Below, piece after piece: positions 56,226 through 61,185 of a stretch of 61,185 nt of DNA (positions are counted from its first letter, which is position 1; each line of letters opens with the position of its first letter). The notes under the pieces were generated by a model that was not told where the DNA came from, made no database searches, and saw nothing but the letters and a program-made list of their open reading frames with translations. This stretch comes from Mycolicibacter heraklionensis. GTDB lineage: Bacteria; Actinomycetota; Actinomycetes; Mycobacteriales; Mycobacteriaceae. The DNA lies in contig LZME01000043.1 of the NCBI GenBank assembly GCA_001673575.1, forward strand, positions 1-61,185, read 5' to 3'. The position numbers and the translations under genes are program-made.

Positions 56226-57503
56226 CTACTCCCCCGCCCACGTCTCGGTCGCGGCCAGCGCGTCCTCGATCGTGGCGAACACCAGCCCGGCGTAGGCATC
56301 TGGGTCGGGCGTTACTGATCCGTTGGGATCGACGAGCAGCCCCTGCTTGTCCAGCGCCCGCAACTCCTCGGAGAGGCCCGCAAGCAGGCCGCGCGCCGGC
56401 TCGCTGATCGTGTGCAGCCGCGAAACGTCGAGGATCGCGGTGTCGAACTCACCACATTCGCGGGTCGCGGTGCGGGCCACCTGTTCGGCGCCGGCGAACA
56501 GCAGATCACCGTGTACCTCGTAGACCCGCACGCCCGGACGTGGGGTGTACACCCCACGAATCGCCGCATGCGCTTCACTGCTCACCGTCAGGAAGTGCAG
56601 TCCGAGCTGTTGGGAAAGGCTGCGGCACACCAGCATCCCGCGCACGCTGTTGCCCTTGGCGTCGATCCGCGGCGAATAGACGCCGATACCGAGCTGTCCG
56701 GGCAGCACCGCCACGATGCCACCGGCCACACCGCTCTTGGCCGGCATCCCGACCGCACTGACCCACTCACCGGCGGCGTCATACATACCGCAGGTCACCA
56801 TGACCGACAGCGTTCGCCGCACCACCGCGGCATCGGTCACCTGCCGCCCGGTCAGGGGGTTGAGGCCGCCGCGGGCCAGCGTCGCGGCCATCCGGGCCAG
56901 GTCGGTGCTGGTGACCTTCAGCGAACATTGGCGTATGTAGAGATCCAGGGCATCGTCGGGGTCGGCACCCAAGGCGCCGAAACTCTCCAGCAGATAAGCG
57001 ATCCCGCGATTGCGGCTGCCACTGGCCCGCTCGGACTGATACACCGCCTCGTCGAAGTCCAGGCTGCGTCCGGCGCAGGCGCTGAAGAAGTCCCGAACAA
57101 GATCGAACCGGTCTTCAGCGGTCTTCCCGGGTATCAGGGAGCACGCCACGATCGCGCCGGCGTTGATCATCGGATTCTTCGGCACATTGGTTACCTGATC
57201 GACGCTGATCTTGTTGAAGCCCTCGCCGGAAGGCTCCACACCGATCCGCTCGTCGACCTCCGTCTGCCCCAGCTGATCGAGGGCGAGCGCGTAGGTGAAC
57301 GGCTTGGAGATGGACTGCATGGTGAATTGCACATCGGCGTCACCGGACTCGTAGACGTAGCCGTCCGACGACGACAACGCCAGGCCGAACCCTGTCGGAT
57401 CCACCTCGGCCAATTCCGGGATATAGCTCGCCAGGGCACCATCGCTCACCCCGGCATGCTCGGCAAGAATCCCGTCCAAGTACCCCTGTACCAGTGCCGC
57501 CAC
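56226..57503 (-). CDS. glsA: Glutaminase A with C-terminal STAS domain
   Basis: Deamidates glutamine to glutamate. 425 residues. Residues about 1-300 are the beta-lactamase-like glutaminase: Ser64 and Lys67 in MQSISKPFTYAL, then NPMINAGAIVACSL and MPAKSGVAGGIVAVLPG. Residues about 325-420 form a STAS domain (VYEVHGDLLFAGAEQVAR, FDTAILDVSRLHTISEPA), found in some actinobacterial and eukaryote-related glutaminases and thought to be regulatory. Convergent with the cyclase gene, 6 bases away. Confidence 0.95.
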   Translation of the reverse strand: MAALVQGYLDGILAEHAGVSDGALASYIPELAEVDPTGFGLALSSSDGYVYESGDADVQFTMQSISKPFTYALALDQLGQTEVDERIGVEPSGEGFNKISVDQVTNVPKNPMINAGAIVACSLIPGKTAEDRFDLVRDFFSACAGRSLDFDEAVYQSERASGSRNRGIAYLLESFGALGADPDDALDLYIRQCSLKVTSTDLARMAATLARGGLNPLTGRQVTDAAVVRRTLSVMVTCGMYDAAGEWVSAVGMPAKSGVAGGIVAVLPGQLGIGVYSPRIDAKGNSVRGMLVCRSLSQQLGLHFLTVSSEAHAAIRGVYTPRPGVRVYEVHGDLLFAGAEQVARTATRECGEFDTAILDVSRLHTISEPARGLLAGLSEELRALDKQGLLVDPNGSVTPDPDAYAGLVFATIEDALAATETWAGE

Positions 57504-57597
57504 GCACCGATGCTAGCCCGCACCGGCGCCGACGGCCCGGCACTGTCGTGTCGCATTCCCGCTAGTGTCGTCGGCCGGCGCGTGTCATCGTTGAAAC

Positions 57598-59103
57598 GTG
57601 CATGACGACTTCGACCGCTGCTATCGCGCCGTGAAGTCCAAGGACGCCCGCTTCGACGGCTGGTTCATCACCGCGGTGCTCACGACCGGGATCTACTGCC
57701 GGCCCAGTTGCCCGGCACGCACGCCGCTACCACCGAACGTGGAGTTCTACCCCACCGCCGCCGCTGCGCAGCGAGCCGGCTTTCGCGCCTGCAAGCGTTG
57801 CCGCCCAGACGCTGCGCCAGGTTCTCCGGAATGGAACATCCGCGGCGACATCGTAGGACGGGCCATGCGCCTGATCGCCGACGGCACGGTCGATCGGGAG
57901 GGCGTGAGCGGGCTGGCCGGCCACCTCGGCTACTCGGCCCGCCAGTTGCAGCGGTTGCTGCAGGCCGAGGTCGGCGCCGGACCGCTGGCACTGGCCCGGG
58001 CCCAGCGCACGCAGACCGCCCGCGTCCTTATCGAGACCACCGACCTGCCGTTGGGTGATGTCGCCTTCGCCGCCGGCTTCGCCAGTATTCGGCAGTTCAA
58101 TGACACTGTCCGCGCCGTGTGCGCCACCACGCCGACGGTGTTGCGCAGCAACGCTGCGGCACGCTCACGAGTTCCCTCCGTCAGCGATGCCCCCGGTCCC
58201 GGAGCCCTGTCGCTGCGCCTGCCGGTGCGCACCCCGTTCGCATTCGAGGGCGTGTTCGGGCACCTGGCAGCGTGCGCAGTGCCCGGTTGCGAGGAAGTAC
58301 GTGACGGCGCCTATCGGCGCACCCTGCGTCTGCCGCACGGCAACGGCATCGTCAGCCTGCGCCCGGCCCCCGACCATGTTCGATGCCGACTCGTGCTCGA
58401 CGACTTCCGCGATCTGACCGCCGCGATCACCCGCTGCCGACGGCTGTTGGACCTCGACGCTGACCCTGAAGCCGTCGTCGAAGCGCTGGTGGCCGACCCC
58501 GATCTGGCTCCCCTGGTGACCAAGGCACCGGGGCAACGTATTCCCCGGACCGTCGACGAAGCCGAGCTGGCGGTGCGGGCGGTACTCAGCCAGCAGGTGT
58601 CGACCAAAGCGGCACGCACCCATACACATCGGCTGGTGGTTGCCCACGGTCAACAACTCGACGATGCCGACGGCGGGCTCACCCACGTCTTTCCGTCGGT
58701 GGAACGTCTCGCCGACATCGATCCCGAGCAACTCGCCCTTCCCCAAGCCCGCCGGCGAACACTGCTCACTCTGATCTCCCGCCTGGCTGATGGCAATCTG
58801 CGGCTGGATACGGGCTGCGACTGGGAACAGGCCCGCCACGACCTCCTGGCCCTGCCGGGCATCGGAGCCTGGACGGCCGAGGTGATCGCCATGCGTGGGT
58901 TGGGCGACCCAGATGCGTTCCCCGTCACCGACCTCGGGGTGCAGGTCGCTGCCCGGCGCCACGGCCTGCCCGATACACCACAGACCCTGATCCAGCACAG
59001 TGCTCGCTGGCGGCCCTGGCGCTCCTATGCCACGCAACATCTTTGGGCCAGCCTCGATCACGCCGTGAACGACTGGCCCTTGTCCCCGAAGGAGATTGCA
59101 TGA
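57598..59103 (+). CDS. alkA: Ada-AlkA fusion: methylphosphotriester sensor and 3-methyladenine DNA glycosylase
   Basis: 501 residues, GTG start. An N-terminal Ada zinc domain has Cys34, Cys38, Cys65 and Cys68, with Cys34 the likely methyl acceptor. An AraC-type DNA-binding region (about 85-185) follows. The C-terminal half is AlkA: a TBP-like N-domain, then the helix-hairpin-helix LPGIGAWTAEVIAMRGLGDP with catalytic Asp in PVTDLGV. It senses alkylation and excises alkylated bases. Same design as Mtb Rv1317c. Its stop overlaps the ogt start (ATGA). Confidence 0.95.
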   Translation: MHDDFDRCYRAVKSKDARFDGWFITAVLTTGIYCRPSCPARTPLPPNVEFYPTAAAAQRAGFRACKRCRPDAAPGSPEWNIRGDIVGRAMRLIADGTVDREGVSGLAGHLGYSARQLQRLLQAEVGAGPLALARAQRTQTARVLIETTDLPLGDVAFAAGFASIRQFNDTVRAVCATTPTVLRSNAAARSRVPSVSDAPGPGALSLRLPVRTPFAFEGVFGHLAACAVPGCEEVRDGAYRRTLRLPHGNGIVSLRPAPDHVRCRLVLDDFRDLTAAITRCRRLLDLDADPEAVVEALVADPDLAPLVTKAPGQRIPRTVDEAELAVRAVLSQQVSTKAARTHTHRLVVAHGQQLDDADGGLTHVFPSVERLADIDPEQLALPQARRRTLLTLISRLADGNLRLDTGCDWEQARHDLLALPGIGAWTAEVIAMRGLGDPDAFPVTDLGVQVAARRHGLPDTPQTLIQHSARWRPWRSYATQHLWASLDHAVNDWPLSPKEIA

Positions 59104-59591
59104 CCACGCAACGCATCATCGACAGCCCCATCGGGCCACTCACCCTGGCCGGCAACGACGGCAAGCTCAGTCATTTGTTGATGCTGGATCATTCGCACGC
59201 CCCCAGCCGCACGGGATGGATACGCGACGACGCCGCGTTTCCGGATGTGGTGGAGCAACTAGCGGCATACTTCGCCGGCGACCTCACCGAGTTCGACCTG
59301 ACCTATGAGATGGCCGGCACCGACTTCCAACGCCGGGTATGGGCCGCCCTGCTGACCATCCCGTACGGACAGACCCGCTCCTACGGTCAGCTGGCCAACC
59401 AGATCGGGTCGCCCACTGCCTCCCGTGCCGTCGGGTTGGCCAACGGCCGCAACCCGATCTCGATCATCGTCCCGTGTCACCGCGTCATCGGCAGCAACGG
59501 CAGCCTGACTGGCTATGGGGGCGGGATCGACCGCAAGCGGGCACTGCTGGGCCTCGAACAACAGCACAGCCACGCCACCCTGTTCGACTGA
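59100..59591 (+). CDS. ogt: Methylated-DNA--protein-cysteine methyltransferase Ogt
   Basis: Removes alkyl groups from O6-guanine by irreversible transfer to its own Cys126 in VPCHRVIGSNG. 163 residues (Mtb Rv1316c 165). The helix-turn-helix YGQLANQIGSPTASRAVG contains the arginine finger, and the TDFQRRVWAALLTIPYG region is intact. ATG 59100 has AAGGAG just before it, and overlaps the ada-alkA stop by 4 bases, so the pair forms one adaptive-response unit. Confidence 0.96.
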   Translation: MTTQRIIDSPIGPLTLAGNDGKLSHLLMLDHSHAPSRTGWIRDDAAFPDVVEQLAAYFAGDLTEFDLTYEMAGTDFQRRVWAALLTIPYGQTRSYGQLANQIGSPTASRAVGLANGRNPISIIVPCHRVIGSNGSLTGYGGGIDRKRALLGLEQQHSHATLFD

Positions 59592-59649
59592 TCGTCAAGT
59601 TCGAAACAGCATCGCGTGGCGGTGCTTCCACCCCTCGACTGATCTCCTG

Positions 59650-60828
59650 TCAGCCCAGCAGCTCGACCGGGTCGGGCATTGGGTACGGGGTGGTGTCGGT
59701 GAACGCCGCCAAGAAGTTGGACAGCCCGGTCAGTGCCTCCTCCAGCGACGGATGCGGCGAGTCGAGGTAGCCAGCGAGGTATCCCTCGTTGACGATCCCG
59801 GCCAACGATGGGTGCTCCTGAAGGGAGTAGAGCACGTAGGTCTCGGGGTCGAACCAGCTGGAAACGGAATTGCTGATCCCGTCAAGCGTTGCCTTGCCCA
59901 GCGCGGTGAGAAGGTCGCCGAAGTCGATGTTGGGCGGGAAGAGGCCCCCGCCGGCAGGCAACTCGTCGATGTCGCCCGGCGGCCAGCCATGGTCGATGTT
60001 GCCGTACCCGAGGTTCACCAGGATCCGGGTGACCGGCTCCAACAGCTCGTAGAGCGGCATTCCAATGATCGGGAGCAACTGCAGCGGTGCCAGCAGCGGC
60101 AGGAGCTCGGATGGGATCATGTGGAACGTGGTCAGCGAGTCCGGGTCGGCGACCGGCAGTTCGATGGCGTTCGCGATCTGCTCCGGGGTCGCACTCAGAT
60201 ACACCGAGTGCCCGTAGATGAACCCGAGCGCAGAGTTGAGCTGCGACAGCGGGTTGTCGTAAATCGGCTTGACCCCGACAGGGTCGTATTCATAGTTGTA
60301 GACATCGGTGTGGTAGGCGTCGATATCGACTCGAGCGGCGGCCATGGAACCGATCGTCACAAACCGGACAAGGTCATTGGACACATCGTTCTCGACTAAC
60401 CAATTCACCAGGTTGGCCGCGATCCCCCCACTCTGGGAGTAACCGAACACCACGATCGGGTTGTCGGCAGTCACTGTGCCGGCGTTGAGCCGCTCAGCGA
60501 TCGAGTTCTGCAGTTCCTGGAGTCCGACCGCGCTCGACGTCGGACTGACGTTCTCCGGCCCCCACTGCGATACCAGGTTGCCGGTGAATCCATGCGGGGC
60601 CAAGAACAGCGTGTTGACCGCGTCGAGATAGGCCTCTGGCGGCTGGGGAATGCCCGTACCACCCATGATGAGCGCATCGCCGCCCCCTAGCGACGTCCCG
60701 TTGCCCGTCAGGGAGAACGCGGGCGCCGATGCCTTGGCCACCGGGGATACGACCGGAGCGCCGACGAAGAAGCTGGCAGCAGCGAGACTTGCAACAACGG
60801 GAAGGCAAATATGAGTGCGCACCGGCAT
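59650..60828 (-). CDS. Secreted PE-PPE-domain alpha/beta hydrolase
   Basis: 392 residues from ATG 60828 (GTG 60822 is an alternative). A signal peptide (about 1-33, ending near VVSPVAKASA) precedes a PE-PPE hydrolase domain: LIMGGTGIPQPPEAYLDAVN, nucleophile Ser131 in FGYSQSGGIAANL, and YEYDPVGVKPIYDNPLSQLN. There is no PE or PPE N-terminal domain, so export is by Sec rather than ESX. Related domains are esterases; the substrate is unknown. It is inserted between ogt and the rRNA operon. Confidence 0.87.
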   Translation of the reverse strand: MPVRTHICLPVVASLAAASFFVGAPVVSPVAKASAPAFSLTGNGTSLGGGDALIMGGTGIPQPPEAYLDAVNTLFLAPHGFTGNLVSQWGPENVSPTSSAVGLQELQNSIAERLNAGTVTADNPIVVFGYSQSGGIAANLVNWLVENDVSNDLVRFVTIGSMAAARVDIDAYHTDVYNYEYDPVGVKPIYDNPLSQLNSALGFIYGHSVYLSATPEQIANAIELPVADPDSLTTFHMIPSELLPLLAPLQLLPIIGMPLYELLEPVTRILVNLGYGNIDHGWPPGDIDELPAGGGLFPPNIDFGDLLTALGKATLDGISNSVSSWFDPETYVLYSLQEHPSLAGIVNEGYLAGYLDSPHPSLEEALTGLSNFLAAFTDTTPYPMPDPVELLG

Positions 60829-61072
60829 ACCCCTGTTAGTTAGCTGAGTTAACACTTAACGGTAGGTCTTCCAGCCGCAACGCGCAATACCTGCGGACCT
60901 GCCTCCTCCCGAGAAGCAGTCCGAGCCCGGAACCGGCCCGCCGCCCGCCCGTGCGATCCCGGGTTGTAGGGCATCGCCGATTGAGCCGCTCTACCCGGAA
61001 AACGTGCCGATGCCCGCGTCGGCAGCGTGCCATGTTCTACGGGCAGAACTGTGACTATTGGTCAGCGAAATG

Positions 61073-61105
61073 GAAACGCCCCCCGACTGAGTCGGGGGGC
61101 GTTTC
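61073..61105 (-). terminator. Terminator of the rRNA operon
   Basis: A perfect 14-bp inverted repeat, GAAACGCCCCCCGA (61073-61086) and TCGGGGGGCGTTTC (61092-61105), encloses CTGAG, nine bases beyond the 5S 3' end. The arms begin and end with A/T runs in both directions. It ends transcription coming from the rrn operon on the minus strand. Confidence 0.9.
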
Positions 61106-61113
61106 ACTATGTT

Positions 61114-61185
61114 GTGTTCGGCGGTGTCCTACTTTTCCACCCGTGTGGGCAGTATCATCGGCGCTGACAGGCTTAGCTTCCGGGT
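61114..61185 (-). rRNA. rrf: 5S ribosomal RNA (3' part; 5' end outside the window)
   Basis: Read on the minus strand, the sequence is ACCCGGAAGCTAAGCCTGTC, then the GCGCCGATGATACTGCCC region, and ends GTGGAAAAGTAGGACACCGC CGAACAC. This is the 3' half of actinobacterial 5S rRNA, about 72 of about 115 nt. The rest of the rrn operon (23S, 16S) must lie just outside. In Mtb ogt also flanks the 3' end of the single rrn operon. Confidence 0.96.

Noticed and set aside
60836-60880. IdeR-like or other operator in GTTAGTTAGCTGAGTTAACA upstream of the PE-PPE hydrolase
   Set aside because: The GTTA/TAAC repeats are suggestive, but alignment to the IdeR consensus fails after the first four bases.

Overview
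This is a high-GC actinobacterial chromosome segment from the family Mycobacteriaceae. The markers are a single-chain type I fatty acid synthase with acpS beside it, the LdtMt2-type L,D-transpeptidase LppS, a DUF732 secreted protein, a PE-PPE-domain hydrolase, the glgE-glgB maltosyltransferase pathway, nucS mismatch repair and F420-type Ddn-like enzymes. Comparisons with M. tuberculosis (Mtb) locus numbers come from memory of those families, not from a search. The species is not identified; a non-tuberculous mycobacterium is most likely.

Left block (1-22000). The gene order follows Mtb Rv2518c-Rv2525c: lppS, tRNA-Lys, a DUF3618 gene, bcp, an M20 peptidase, acpS, fas and an Rv2525c-like Tat protein. 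Several insertions interrupt it. A GjpA-like secreted protein has a candidate IdeR iron box. A KimA-like transporter carries an extra OB-fold. A VOC protein, an FAD oxidoreductase and a LysR regulator follow bcp. An APH-type kinase gene is fused to the end of the fas-acpS-peptidase transcription unit.

Middle (22100-28500). An MFS transporter and a DUF732 protein are followed by a visibly lower-GC stretch. It holds a signal-peptide-less subtilisin-like protease and a secreted DUF4189 protein in one orientation, and ends at the 3' side of a tRNA-Leu gene.

Right block (28500-61185). The order follows Mtb Rv1343c down to Rv1316c and then the rrn operon: lprD, DUF3817, rdgB, rph, Rv1339-type phosphodiesterase, murI, rhomboid, P1-type hydrolase, DUF2017, clpS, pncB, dinG, glgP, glgE, glgB, thioredoxin-like TPR protein, fadA4, methylmalonyl-CoA epimerase, Rv1322, nucS, adenylate cyclase, ada-alkA, ogt and the 3' end of 5S rRNA. 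Differences from Mtb are a TetR/methyltransferase/Ddn-like module between rph and the phosphodiesterase gene, clean absence of mec-cysO-cysM between rhomboid and the P1 hydrolase, a zinc-metallopeptidase lipoprotein with a 57-bp tandem repeat, one adenylate cyclase instead of three paralogues, and a PE-PPE hydrolase between ogt and the rRNA operon.

Functional groupings: fas and acpS make and activate the fatty-acid synthase; glgP degrades alpha-glucan while glgE and glgB build it from maltose-1-phosphate; rph-rdgB, nucS, ada-alkA and ogt are RNA processing, nucleotide sanitation and DNA repair; fadA4 and the epimerase handle acyl-CoA and propionyl-CoA carbon. No transposase, integrase, CRISPR array or replication origin was seen.
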